NCBI GenBank assembly: GCA_934486495.1
Contig: CAKSPW010000047.1
Location: forward strand, 1-17,815
Direction of reading: 5' to 3'
DNA from: an uncultured Clostridia bacterium
GTDB taxonomy: Bacteria > Bacillota > Clostridia > UBA1381
Length of the DNA stretch: 17,815 bases
Shown here: one piece after another, positions 6,568-14,014 of the stretch
Layout of the letters: the number at the start of each line of letters is the position of its first letter
Numbering within the stretch: position 1 is the stretch's first letter
Made by a program: the position numbers and the translations under genes
The notes under the pieces: generated by a model
Database searches by the model: none
What the model was told of the DNA's origin: nothing
The model's input: only the letters and a program-made list of their open reading frames with translations

Positions 6568-7053
6568 TTAGTTATTATTCTCGAAGTTTTCTGAGCCGTC
6601 GTCCTCGTCATCGCTGTCGAATTGAAGCTCAATTTCTTCATGGCAATGCGGACAGTGAATACCGTTTTCAATATCGTCAAAATTAATCATGACATCCTCG
6701 CCGCAGTTGGGGCATTCTATTTCAAAAAACTCATCTGCGTCATCGTCATCATCGCCGAAAAGATCGTCATCGTCGTCATCGTCATCATCATACGCGCCGA
6801 AATAATCATCGTCGTCGTCATCATCATCTTCATCGTAAATATCGGTAACGATTGTGTCAACATCGTCCTCGAGAGCGTCAACTCTTTGAGCTGTTTCCTC
6901 AATATCACACGCAAAGTCCTCAACAGCCTCTGCCAAATCGTCAAGAACGTCAATCATTTTAAGAAGGATTTTTCCCTCACTGCTTTTTTCGTCAAGCTTC
7001 AGTCCCTCAGCATAGCCTTTAAGGTAAGAAATCTTTTTGTAAATATCATTCAT
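6568..7053 (-). CDS. CD1247-type acidic protein with C-terminal zinc ribbon
   Basis: 161 residues. The ATG at 7053 is preferred because GGAGGT lies 7 nt before it; a GTG at 7062 would overlap that site. Residues about 1-70 are predicted helical, of the CD1247 N-terminal type (MNDIYKKISYLKGYAEGL). The middle holds long runs of Asp broken by YFGAY and LFG, giving an extremely acidic linker. The end has a zinc ribbon, ECPNCGEDV and HCPHCHEEI, with two C-x2-C pairs. It has no signal peptide or membrane segment, so it is cytosolic. It begins 38 nt after efp with no terminator between, so it probably shares the efp transcript. Its function is not known to me; Ca2+ or Mg2+ binding by the Asp runs, or protein/RNA contacts, are guesses. 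Confidence 0.88.
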   Translation of the reverse strand: MNDIYKKISYLKGYAEGLKLDEKSSEGKILLKMIDVLDDLAEAVEDFACDIEETAQRVDALEDDVDTIVTDIYDEDDDDDDDDYFGAYDDDDDDDDDLFGDDDDDADEFFEIECPNCGEDVMINFDDIENGIHCPHCHEEIELQFDSDDEDDGSENFENNN

Positions 7054-7091
7054 ATCAGACACCTCCGCGTATAGTTTTAAAATATTACCGA

Positions 7092-7646
7092 TTAAACTCT
7101 TTCCATGTATTCGCCTGTTCTTGTATCAACTCTTATAATATCCGAGCCGTCAACAAAGAGGGGAACCTGGATTACAGCACCTGTTTCAAGTGTTGCGGGT
7201 TTTGTTGCACCTGTTGCGGTATCGCCTTTGAAGCCCGGCTCTGTTTCTGTTATAGCAAGCTCAACGAATGTAGGCGGTTCGATACCGAATACACTGCCCT
7301 TGTATGAGAGTATTCTGCAAACCATGTTTTCCTTAACGAATTTCAATGAATCACCGATTTGGTCTTTACCGATCGGAATCATATCGAATGTTTCCTGATC
7401 CATGAAGTAGTAAAGGTCACCGTCATTGTAGGAGTATTCCATATCCTTTCTTTCAATCATAGCCTTTTCAACTTTTTCGGTAGGACGGAAAGTTTTTTCA
7501 ACTACCGAGCCTGTTATAACATTTTTAAGCTTAGTTCTTACAAAAGCAGCTCCTTTTCCGGGTTTAACGTGCTGAAATTCCACAACCTGATATACGTTAC
7601 CGTCAAACTCGAAAGTCATACCGTTTCTGAATTCGCCTGCTGTCAT
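7092..7646 (-). CDS. efp: Translation elongation factor P
   Basis: 184 residues from ATG 7646, preceded by GGAG at a 7-nt spacing; the upstream in-frame ATGs have no ribosome binding site and would add non-conserved residues. The N-terminal KOW-like domain has EFQHVKPGKGAAFVRTKLKN. K31 at the loop tip is the position that contacts or is modified near the peptidyl-tRNA CCA end. Domains II and III follow, with GDLYYFMDQETFD, VELAITETEPG, and the C-terminal GDIIRVDTRTGEYMERV-like ending (here SDIIRVDTRTGEYMERV). EF-P relieves ribosome stalling at polyproline. The KPGK loop with Lys and no EpmA/EpmB nearby is the Bacillus-like form. An own promoter is visible upstream. Confidence 0.97.
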   Translation of the reverse strand: MTAGEFRNGMTFEFDGNVYQVVEFQHVKPGKGAAFVRTKLKNVITGSVVEKTFRPTEKVEKAMIERKDMEYSYNDGDLYYFMDQETFDMIPIGKDQIGDSLKFVKENMVCRILSYKGSVFGIEPPTFVELAITETEPGFKGDTATGATKPATLETGAVIQVPLFVDGSDIIRVDTRTGEYMERV

Positions 7647-7774
7647 AATTAATCTCCATTCCGCCGCCTGCATCGGCACATATTATTAAATTTAATCTTA
7701 TCCGCAGGTAGAGTGATAAGAAATCATGTAAGTGCGCCGCAAAATAAGCCGCACCTTATATTCATACACTATAT

Positions 7775-7803
7775 ATTGTAATATATTTTGCGAAAAAATT
7801 CAA
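7775..7803 (-). promoter_or_regulatory. Promoter of efp
   Basis: On the - strand, TTGAAT (7803-7798) and TACAAT (7780-7775) are spaced by 17 bp, in sigma-A form. Transcription would start near 7768, giving a leader of about 120 nt before the efp ATG. The leader contains a GC-rich imperfect hairpin around 7731-7758. Confidence 0.7.
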
Positions 7804-7898
7804 GGCTTTTATCGAAAATATTTTTTTAAATGGTAACATTTCGTCAAAATACAGCGCATTGCACAAATTATTTGCGGTAATTTAGATAAAATACCGAT

Positions 7899-7928
7899 TT
7901 GATTTGACGGTATAAGATGTGTTATAAT
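7899..7928 (+). promoter_or_regulatory. Promoter of the radical SAM gene
   Basis: TTGATT (7899-7904) and TATAAT (7923-7928) with an 18-bp spacer lie 26 bp before the ATG at 7955. With the efp promoter this makes a divergent arrangement within a 308-bp intergenic stretch that otherwise shows only AT-rich sequence. Confidence 0.7.
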
Positions 7929-7954
7929 AGTTTACGGAAGGGATTGTTGCGGTT

Positions 7955-8836
7955 ATGGTATGTAATTTATGTCCGAGAAAGTGCGGCGTTGACAGAAAAA
8001 CAAGAAACGGATTTTGCGGAACGGGTGACAAAATAAAGATTGCACGGGCGTCGCTTCATGAGTGGGAGGAGCCGTGCATTTCGTTTAAGGGCGGCAGCGG
8101 AGCGGTTTTCTTTTCGGGTTGTTCTCTCGGATGCGTGTATTGCCAGAATAAAGAAATTTCAAGGGGCATAGCAGGCAGGGAAGTAAGCGACGAGCGGTTT
8201 TATGAAATTCTTTTTGAGCTTAAGGATAAGGGTGCGGAAAATATAAATCTTGTAACTGCCGCTCACTTTATCGAAAGAATACTTCCCGTGCTTAAAAAGG
8301 CAAAGCATGACGGCATTGGTATTCCCATTGTTTACAATACCTCGTCTTACGAATGCGCCGAAAGTATAAAAAGTCTTGATAAAACGGTTGATATTTATTT
8401 GCCGGATTTTAAGTACTTATCTCCCGAGATTTCAAAAAAATACTCATTTGCCGAGGATTATCCGGATATTGCAAAAGCGGCGCTCGATGAAATGGTAAAA
8501 CAGCGTGGCGCTTGTGTTTTTGATAAATTCGGAAAGCTTATAAGCGGTGTTGTTGTGCGTCATCTTGTTTTGCCGGGTCATATCGGTGAGGCAAAGAGAG
8601 TTGTAAGGTATCTTCACGATAAATACGGTGATGATATTTACATAAGTATAATGAGCCAGTATACTCCGCTTTTGGAGAAGTGCGAATACAAAAATCTTTT
8701 GCGCCGTGTAAAAAAAGAGGAATATGAAAGAGTGGTTGATTATGCGGTGGGTATAGGTGTGAAAAATGCGTATATACAAGACGGCAGTGCGGCAGAAGAA
8801 AGCTTTATTCCGCAGTTTGATTGTGAGGGCGTGTAA
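7955..8836 (+). CDS. Radical SAM protein of the PflX-like (COG1313) family
   Basis: 293 residues from ATG 7955, behind GGAAGGGA at a slightly long spacing. The radical SAM cluster motif is C56-x3-C60-x2-C63 (SGCSLGCVYCQN), which binds the [4Fe-4S] cluster and S-adenosylmethionine. An additional N-terminal cysteine set, C3, C6, C10 and C21 (CNLCPRKC...GFCG), is typical of the PflX/COG1313 group, which resembles pyruvate formate-lyase activating enzymes. The motif YNTSSYE near residue 130 and DIYLPDFKY near 150 fit the TIM-barrel core. The target is not known for this family. No glycyl-radical enzyme gene is next to it, so activation of such an enzyme is only a possibility. It is monocistronic here, with its own promoter. 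Confidence 0.88.
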   Translation: MVCNLCPRKCGVDRKTRNGFCGTGDKIKIARASLHEWEEPCISFKGGSGAVFFSGCSLGCVYCQNKEISRGIAGREVSDERFYEILFELKDKGAENINLVTAAHFIERILPVLKKAKHDGIGIPIVYNTSSYECAESIKSLDKTVDIYLPDFKYLSPEISKKYSFAEDYPDIAKAALDEMVKQRGACVFDKFGKLISGVVVRHLVLPGHIGEAKRVVRYLHDKYGDDIYISIMSQYTPLLEKCEYKNLLRRVKKEEYERVVDYAVGIGVKNAYIQDGSAAEESFIPQFDCEGV

Positions 8837-8854
8837 AAAGCGCTTATTGTGTTT

Positions 8855-8892
8855 AAAAAAAAAAAGCGGACGAGCCTATCGGCTGCGTCCGC
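8855..8892 (-). terminator. Intrinsic terminator of the argD-argF-GNAT operon
   Basis: On the - strand a GC-rich hairpin (GCGGACG paired with CGTCCGC, with an inner GCC/GGC extension) at 8892-8866 is followed by eleven T (8865-8855). It lies six bases after the stop of the GNAT gene. In + orientation the T-tract is absent, so the radical SAM gene has no clear terminator of its own. Confidence 0.92.
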
Positions 8893-8897
8893 AAAAA

Positions 8898-9383
8898 TCA
8901 TGCCGGGTTATATTCTTTTTTCAGAAGCGCTCTTACATATCCGTGTGATTTATCGGTAGAGTCTATATAAAAGCCTCTGCCGTAATAAAAACGCACAAGC
9001 GATGTAATTTTTGCGCCTGTATGAAGTGATATTTCCGTAATTCCCTTATCAATCATTATTTTATCGACAAGGTTCATGATAGATTTTCCTATACCGTTAT
9101 TCTGGCTTGTTGTTCTTACTGCAAATCGGCTCAAATACGCCGTTTTATCGTCAAATATTTCAACACGCACACAGCCGACCGGGGTTTTGTCCGAAAGTGC
9201 TATGAGAACAATCTTCTTTTTCAAATCCTTTTTTATATCCTCGGGCTTTTCGGTAAGCGCAGCCGTTGTTTTTATTCCGGCAAGCTTTATATACGATGCG
9301 AATGCCTCCTTTGTAATGTCGAGTATACTGTCAATATCACGCTCGTCCGCTATTCGTACTTCAAAAAGTGATTGAAAATCCAT
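8898..9383 (-). CDS. GNAT-family N-acetyltransferase
   Basis: 161 residues from the ATG at 9383, with AAGGCGGTG six bases upstream; GTG at 9392 lies within that site. The fold signature is EVRIADERDIDSILDITKEA at the start, then LSRFAVRTTSQNNGIGKSIM, where Q-N-N-G-I-G is the acetyl-CoA pyrophosphate loop (motif A), and SLVRFYYGRGF near the end (motif B). It transfers an acetyl group from acetyl-CoA to an unknown amine. The gene follows argF after 13 nt and lies before the common terminator, so it is co-transcribed with arginine genes. A role on an arginine-pathway amino group is an inference; it is much shorter than ArgA and lacks its kinase-like domain. Confidence 0.88.
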   Translation of the reverse strand: MDFQSLFEVRIADERDIDSILDITKEAFASYIKLAGIKTTAALTEKPEDIKKDLKKKIVLIALSDKTPVGCVRVEIFDDKTAYLSRFAVRTTSQNNGIGKSIMNLVDKIMIDKGITEISLHTGAKITSLVRFYYGRGFYIDSTDKSHGYVRALLKKEYNPA

Positions 9384-9396
9384 TATATTCACCGCC

Positions 9397-10314
9397 TTAT
9401 TTCATAAGTGTGACCAATACCGCCTTTTGGGCATGGAGTCTGTTTTCAGCCTCGTCAAATATAACGGAGTGCGCACCGTCAATTATGTCGCTCGAAACCT
9501 CGTAACCTCTGTAAGCCGGCAGGCAGTGCATAAATATTGCGTCCTTATCGGCATGAGAGAAAAGCTCCTTATTAACACAGTAGCCGTCAAAATCTTTAAT
9601 TCTCTTTTCCTTTTCGCTTTCCATACCCATGCTCACCCAAGTATCTGTATAAACGACATCGGCATTTTTTATTGCTTCAACGGGGTCATTTGTTATAATA
9701 AGCTCCTTGCCGCTTTTTTTGAAATCGTCTTTTGCGTTTGCCACAACTTCGGCGTCACATTCATATCCTGCCGGTGTTGCAACGGCGCAGTTCATTTTTG
9801 CCTTTGCACAGCCGTACATAAGAGAATGAGCCATATTGTTTCCGTCGCCTATATACGCAAGCTTAAGATTTTCAAGCTTATCCTTATGCTCGTATGTTGT
9901 AAGCAGATCGGCAAGCACCTGACACGGATGAAGCAAATCGGTAAGCGCATTTATAATTGGTATATTCGCATTCTCGGCAAGAGAGAGTACATCGGTGTGG
10001 GCATATGTTCTTATCATTATACCGTCAAGATAGCGCTCCATTACCTTTGCAGTATCATAAATTGATTCTCCTCTGCCAAGCTGTATATCGTTACTCGATA
10101 AAAACAGAGGATAGCCGCCGAGCTGTGTCATGCCGACTTCAAAAGAAATTCTTGTTCTTGTGGATGACTTTGTAAAAATCATACCGAGAGTTTTTCCTTT
10201 GAGAATGGGGTGGGGGATACCGCTTTTCAGCTCGCCCTTAAGAGTTGCGGCAAGAGAGAGTAAATTCTCAAGCTCCTCTGATGAAATGTCGTGTATACTT
10301 ATAAAATCCTTCAT
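9397..10314 (-). CDS. argF: Ornithine carbamoyltransferase
   Basis: 305 residues, normal for the family, beginning at ATG 10314 with GGAGGAGAT upstream. The carbamoyl phosphate site is SSTRTR (50-55) together with HPCQ (129-132). The ornithine side shows DTWVSMG (224-230) and MHCLPA (262-267). The enzyme makes citrulline from ornithine and carbamoyl phosphate in the cytosol. The start codon directly follows the argD stop with no gap, so translation is likely coupled. A catabolic ArgF would usually sit with arcA and arcC; the pairing with argD and the ARG box favour biosynthesis. Confidence 0.97.
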   Translation of the reverse strand: MKDFISIHDISSEELENLLSLAATLKGELKSGIPHPILKGKTLGMIFTKSSTRTRISFEVGMTQLGGYPLFLSSNDIQLGRGESIYDTAKVMERYLDGIMIRTYAHTDVLSLAENANIPIINALTDLLHPCQVLADLLTTYEHKDKLENLKLAYIGDGNNMAHSLMYGCAKAKMNCAVATPAGYECDAEVVANAKDDFKKSGKELIITNDPVEAIKNADVVYTDTWVSMGMESEKEKRIKDFDGYCVNKELFSHADKDAIFMHCLPAYRGYEVSSDIIDGAHSVIFDEAENRLHAQKAVLVTLMK

Positions 10315-11505
10315 TTATATCTCCTCCAATATCTTATCGAGTTTGTTTGTGAACATATCCGCTTCCGATTCGGTCATAATAAGCGGCGGCGCAAGTCTGA
10401 TGGTGTTGTAGCAAAGACTTGTGAGAATTTTGTTTTCAAAAAGCTTCGTAAATGTTTTCTTTGCAATGCTTTCGTCGAGTTCTATGCCGATTAAAAGCCC
10501 GGCTCCGCGAACGTCTTTGATTTTTTCGGGGTATTTGCTCATCAGTGCCGTAAGGCTTTTTTTAAAATATTTGCCCGTTTTATCTGCGTTTTCAACAAGC
10601 TTTTCGCTTTCAAATATTTCAAACACGGCAAGCCCGGCTGTCGTTGCAAGCGGATTGCCGCCGAAAGTCGTTCCGTGGTCACCCGGTGAAAAAGCTGACG
10701 CAACCTCCGCCTTTGCCATTACTGCGCCTATCGGCATACCGCCGCCGAGAGCTTTTGCACTTGTCATTATATCCGGCTCAACATCGTAAAGCTGATATGC
10801 CCAAAGCTTGCCCGTTCTGCCCATGCCTGTCTGAACTTCATCGAAAATAAGCAAAATATTTTTTTCGTTGCAAAGCGCACGCACCTTTTCAAGATATTCC
10901 TTATCCATCGGGTGAACACCGCTTTCGCCCTGTATCGGTTCTATTAAAATTGCCGCCGTTTTATCGGTTACCGCATTTTTAAGCTTCTCAAAATCGTTAG
11001 GTGCGACTTGTTTAAATCCCGGTGTCAAAGGCCTGTACGGCTTTTGATATTTTTCCTGACCCGTTGCGGCAACGGTTGCAAGCGTTCTGCCGTGAAAAGA
11101 ATGGTCGAGAGAGATAATCTCAGTCTTGTCAATGCCTTTTTTGTAAAAATAGATTTTGGCAAGCTTAAATGCACCTTCATTTGCCTCCGCACCCGAATTT
11201 GCAAAAAACACCTTATCCATGCACGACGTTTCAACAAGCTTTTTGGCAAGCGCCGTTTGTGATTTTATGTAATACAGGTTTGAAACGTGAACAAGCTTTG
11301 AAATTTGCTCCTGCATTCTTTTAACAAACGTTTCATGGCAATGACCTATTGCGTTTACGGCAATGCCGCCCAGAAAATCGTAATACTTTTCTCCGTCGGT
11401 CGAGGTTAAAATCATACCTTTTCCGCTATCGAAGCAGACGTTTAATCTGTCGCCGAAGGTATTCATATAGTACTTTTTGTCGGTTTGTTTTATTTCATCA
11501 ATCAT
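10315..11505 (-). CDS. argD: Acetylornithine aminotransferase
   Basis: 396 residues from ATG 11505, with GGGAG upstream. It is a class III PLP aminotransferase: FANSGAEANEGAFKLAK binds the phosphate, DEVQTGMGRTG contains the Asp (D222) that pairs with the pyridine nitrogen, and the Schiff-base lysine is K251 in SAKALGGGMPIGA. It converts N-acetylglutamate semialdehyde to N-acetylornithine with glutamate as donor. Ornithine or 4-aminobutyrate aminotransferases share this fold, but adjacency to argF and the ARG box support ArgD. The other arginine genes (argJ, argB, argC) are not in the window. Confidence 0.95.
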   Translation of the reverse strand: MIDEIKQTDKKYYMNTFGDRLNVCFDSGKGMILTSTDGEKYYDFLGGIAVNAIGHCHETFVKRMQEQISKLVHVSNLYYIKSQTALAKKLVETSCMDKVFFANSGAEANEGAFKLAKIYFYKKGIDKTEIISLDHSFHGRTLATVAATGQEKYQKPYRPLTPGFKQVAPNDFEKLKNAVTDKTAAILIEPIQGESGVHPMDKEYLEKVRALCNEKNILLIFDEVQTGMGRTGKLWAYQLYDVEPDIMTSAKALGGGMPIGAVMAKAEVASAFSPGDHGTTFGGNPLATTAGLAVFEIFESEKLVENADKTGKYFKKSLTALMSKYPEKIKDVRGAGLLIGIELDESIAKKTFTKLFENKILTSLCYNTIRLAPPLIMTESEADMFTNKLDKILEEI

Positions 11506-11537
11506 AGTGAAAACTCCCTTTGTATATCGTATGTTTA

Positions 11538-11566
11538 ATTATACATTATAATGAATAAAAATTCAA
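11538..11566 (-). promoter_or_regulatory. Promoter of the argD-argF-GNAT operon
   Basis: On the - strand, TTGAAT (11566-11561) and TATAAT (11543-11538) are 17 bp apart. Transcription would begin near 11531, leaving a leader of roughly 25 nt to the argD ATG. A second TATAAT at 11551-11546 has no matching -35 element. Confidence 0.78.
11552..11565. promoter_or_regulatory. ARG box (putative ArgR/AhrC operator)
   Basis: TGAATAAAAATTCA is a perfect match to the conserved core TGAAT-W4-ATTCA of the arginine repressor operator. It overlaps the -35 element of the argD promoter, so a bound arginine-repressor hexamer would block RNA polymerase. Only one box is clear; ArgR usually binds tandem or distant pairs. 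Confidence 0.72.
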
Positions 11567-11600
11567 GAGAAAAAAACAACAAATTTTTTCTGATAATTAA

Positions 11601-12443
11601 TTATTTTTCGTCAAGAATTGACAGATTGCGGTCGATTACAGCTTTTCCTCGCCATGAGAATGCTCTTTTTGAATATTTTCTTTTAAATTCACGGCATGAA
11701 ATATCCTCTTTTTCAAGATGAGTAATCAAATTTGCGCTAAATTGAGGCAGCAATGTATTAAGTGCATTTTTATTCATAGGGCATACATTTTGGCAAATGT
11801 CACACCCCCATGCGCTTGACGCTTTTTTTATGATATTCTTTTCATTTTCCGATAACTCGCCCTTTTTTTGAGTGATGTAAGATGCGCATTTTTTCTCGTC
11901 AAAGCCGTTACCGAGAGCGCCGCCGGGACAGCTTTTTATGCATTTTCCGCATTTTATACATGATGATGTCAGCGGACTTGACGGCAAAAATCGGCAGTCG
12001 GTTACAATATAGCTTATAAATGTATAGCTTCCGTATTTTTTGTTTATGACAAATCCGTTTTTCCCCCGAACTCCAAGCCCGGCACAAACCGCAAGCGCAC
12101 GTTCGTTAAGCTCGCCGCTGTCGGTAAAGGAAAGAGCGCTGTAACCGTGATTTTCGAGAATTTTGCATAAAACCGCAGAAATATCCGAGCACACAGTATG
12201 GTAGTCCGTACCGAGAGCGTATCTTGAAATATTTTCTCCGACGGCATTCGTCTTGTACGGCACGAGAAACACGATTATACTTTTTGCATTTTCCATAACG
12301 GAGAACACATCCGTCATCGAGCTTTTTTTGATAAACTCCGATTGTGAGCTGATTTCCTTTTTTGAAAATTCTGTCGCATCAACAAAGCCGATTTCGGATA
12401 TGTTCATTTTATTTGCCGCATCAATTATCTCCTGTGTAATCAT
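11601..12443 (-). CDS. queG: QueG-type epoxyqueuosine reductase (short form)
   Basis: 280 residues; E. coli QueG has about 380, so this is the short Firmicute form without C-terminal HEAT-like repeats. RYALGTDYH (74-82) and DSGELNERALA (108-118, D108 being the probable catalytic Asp) match the cobalamin-binding part. AGLGVRGKNGFVI follows. Two [4Fe-4S] sites are C162/165/168/172, and C186 with C214/217/221 (CDICQNVCP). QueG reduces epoxyqueuosine to queuosine in tRNA with cobalamin. The start ATG overlaps the lipoprotein stop by 4 nt (ATGA), and I see no ribosome binding site, so translation is probably coupled. Related double-cluster proteins of unknown function exist, so the exact substrate is slightly uncertain. 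Confidence 0.83.
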   Translation of the reverse strand: MITQEIIDAANKMNISEIGFVDATEFSKKEISSQSEFIKKSSMTDVFSVMENAKSIIVFLVPYKTNAVGENISRYALGTDYHTVCSDISAVLCKILENHGYSALSFTDSGELNERALAVCAGLGVRGKNGFVINKKYGSYTFISYIVTDCRFLPSSPLTSSCIKCGKCIKSCPGGALGNGFDEKKCASYITQKKGELSENEKNIIKKASSAWGCDICQNVCPMNKNALNTLLPQFSANLITHLEKEDISCREFKRKYSKRAFSWRGKAVIDRNLSILDEK

Positions 12444-13012
12444 CTGTATAACGGAACGGAGGTATAAATGAGGTTTGTTTCCCGCTCCTTGAGCGTGTTT
12501 AGGTCAAGCTCATTTGTTTTAAAAATTGATTTTTCCGCTGCACAGAAAATCTCCGTATAATCGCCTGCCGTTGAGATATTGCGAACGATAATATACGGCT
12601 TTTGCGAAAATTCGACTATGTCAAAATAAACGCTTCCGTTTGATATTCTGTTGTCAAACAGCGTGTAAACCTTGCCCGTTGACGATGTCACCTCAAGAAG
12701 ATATTCGGCGCTGTCGTCATATTGCAGGCGGCCGTCCTCACCTCTTTGGGCGGAGGTATAGAGCGCTACATTATCAGCATCGTCTTTTGAAAGAAAAAAA
12801 CAGTCGCTGTCACAGATTTTTGTCATTCCCTCGGACGCTGTGTTTTCCGTTACCGCCACCTCAATATACTTAAATTCATCAGGTGTCGGCGTCGGCGTTT
12901 CGGTCGCCTCGTATTCCATCGGAACGGTCGTTTGACGTTCGGCAATGTTATTCCTCGGCGAACATGACGAAAGCACAAGGATTGATACAACGATAAGCAA
13001 TAATTTTTTCAT
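12440..13012 (-). CDS. Small secreted lipoprotein of unknown function
   Basis: 190 residues with a type II signal peptide: KK at the start, a hydrophobic core, and the lipobox LSSC ending in Cys17. A TETPTPTPDE linker follows, then a globular domain of about 140 residues with several beta-type segments (YIEVAVTENTA, EYLLEVTSSTGKVYTLF, YIIVRNIS). I do not recognise the domain. It should sit on the outer face of the membrane. The ribosome binding site GGAGGG lies in the last codons of the upstream AraC-type gene, and its own stop overlaps queG, so it is the middle gene of a tight three-gene operon. Confidence 0.85.
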   Translation of the reverse strand: MKKLLLIVVSILVLSSCSPRNNIAERQTTVPMEYEATETPTPTPDEFKYIEVAVTENTASEGMTKICDSDCFFLSKDDADNVALYTSAQRGEDGRLQYDDSAEYLLEVTSSTGKVYTLFDNRISNGSVYFDIVEFSQKPYIIVRNISTAGDYTEIFCAAEKSIFKTNELDLNTLKERETNLIYTSVPLYR

Positions 13013-13013
13013 T

Positions 13014-13865
13014 CTAAATTCCCTCCGTTTTGATTTTTCTGTATTTTGACGGTGTACATCCCGTTACCTTACGAAAGCTTTTGTTAAAGTTCGATATTGA
13101 CGAATATCCCGAATCATACGATATTTCAAGTATCGTTTTTTCTGTTTGCGATAAGAGATTTTGAGCCTTGCATACTCTAAGATACATTATGTAGTCGGAC
13201 ACGTTTCTGTCGGTTATTTTCTTAAAAAGTCTGCTGAAATACTGCCTGTTCAAATGCACCGAGCCGCTTATTCCGCAAAGCGTAATATCCTCAGTATAAT
13301 GCTCGTCAATATATTGAAGTGCGGGCATTAAGCTTTCAAGCTTCGTTTTATTGAGCTTTGAAAAATAATCGTCCAGAATTTCATTTCTGTATAGAATACC
13401 GATTAGGCGATATACCGCACTTTTTATCATTATATCGTAATACGGCTTTTTTTCAAGCTGTTCGTTTATCATATCGCAAAGACATTTATCAATCTCTTTT
13501 GCCGTATCGGTATTTCTGCCGAACACGATTACGGGGTTTTTATTCTCATTCAGAAACGATGAAAGGTGCATAAGCTTTTTGTTTGTTCCCGAAATAAATT
13601 TTTCAATATCTATCTGAAAAAGATTATACCGTGTTTCGGATCTGTATTTTGTGGAGTGAGGCACATTTCTGTTAATAAGAATAATATCTCCCGCCTTTGC
13701 TTCAATGGTTTCACTGTCAGTACGGACGGTAAAATCTCCCTCGGCTATCTGTAAAAACTCAAGGTCTGTGTGCAAATGCTCGGGGCAAATTGCATCTCCG
13801 TTTGATTTTAAACCGATGTTCATATGAATTTCCGATACATTCGGCTTTACCTGCTCGATAAACAT
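13014..13865 (-). CDS. AraC-family transcriptional regulator with cupin sensor domain
   Basis: 283 residues from ATG 13865, with GGAGGTG upstream; the longer open frame upstream is hydrophobic noise without a ribosome binding site. The N-terminal part (about 15-100) is a cupin ligand-binding domain, with HLHTDLEFLQIAEGDFTV and AGDIILINRNVPHSTKY. The C-terminal 100 residues hold two helix-turn-helix motifs, DITLCGISGSVHLNRQYFSRLFK and TILEISYDSGYSSISNFNKSF, ending in the family signature FRKVTGCTPSKYR. Such proteins usually activate nearby sugar-related genes on binding a small molecule. The divergent TIM-barrel gene and the downstream lipoprotein are natural targets (inference). Confidence 0.93.
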   Translation of the reverse strand: MFIEQVKPNVSEIHMNIGLKSNGDAICPEHLHTDLEFLQIAEGDFTVRTDSETIEAKAGDIILINRNVPHSTKYRSETRYNLFQIDIEKFISGTNKKLMHLSSFLNENKNPVIVFGRNTDTAKEIDKCLCDMINEQLEKKPYYDIMIKSAVYRLIGILYRNEILDDYFSKLNKTKLESLMPALQYIDEHYTEDITLCGISGSVHLNRQYFSRLFKKITDRNVSDYIMYLRVCKAQNLLSQTEKTILEISYDSGYSSISNFNKSFRKVTGCTPSKYRKIKTEGI

Positions 13866-13959
13866 TTGCTTCACCTCCAAAAAATCAAAATAGTGTAAGT
13901 TTAGGTCAATAAAACAGTAGAAAAAAACAACAAAAAATGTTTTAATATTTATAGAAATT

Positions 13960-13988
13960 ATTATAACACACAAAATCAAAAAAATCAA
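13960..13988 (-). promoter_or_regulatory. Promoter of the araC-type operon
   Basis: On the - strand, TTGATT (13988-13983) and TATAAT (13965-13960) are spaced by 17 bp. The predicted start is near 13953, giving a leader of about 88 nt. The divergent gene starts only 27 bp beyond the -35 box, so the two promoters must share this AT-rich 149-bp region. I do not see a convincing promoter for the + gene. Confidence 0.62.
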
Positions 13989-14014
13989 TATCTTTATGAA
14001 AGGTTGTGAAAAAA

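Noticed and set aside
6725..6840. Repeat array or CRISPR-like tract
   Set aside because: The repetition is triplet codon repetition within one reading frame (Asp codons), with no spacer-repeat structure.
6622..7074. A 150-residue hydrophobic open frame on the + strand
   Set aside because: It is the antisense of the Asp-codon runs of the CD1247-type gene; its Ile/Val runs are a by-product and no ribosome binding site precedes it.
8855..8892. Terminator for the + strand radical SAM gene
   Set aside because: In that orientation the A-run comes first and no T-tract follows the stem; the element fits the - strand operon instead.
9427..10065. A 212-residue + strand open frame
   Set aside because: It is fully antisense to argF, whose motifs are complete; the translated sequence is Cys-rich without a recognisable domain.
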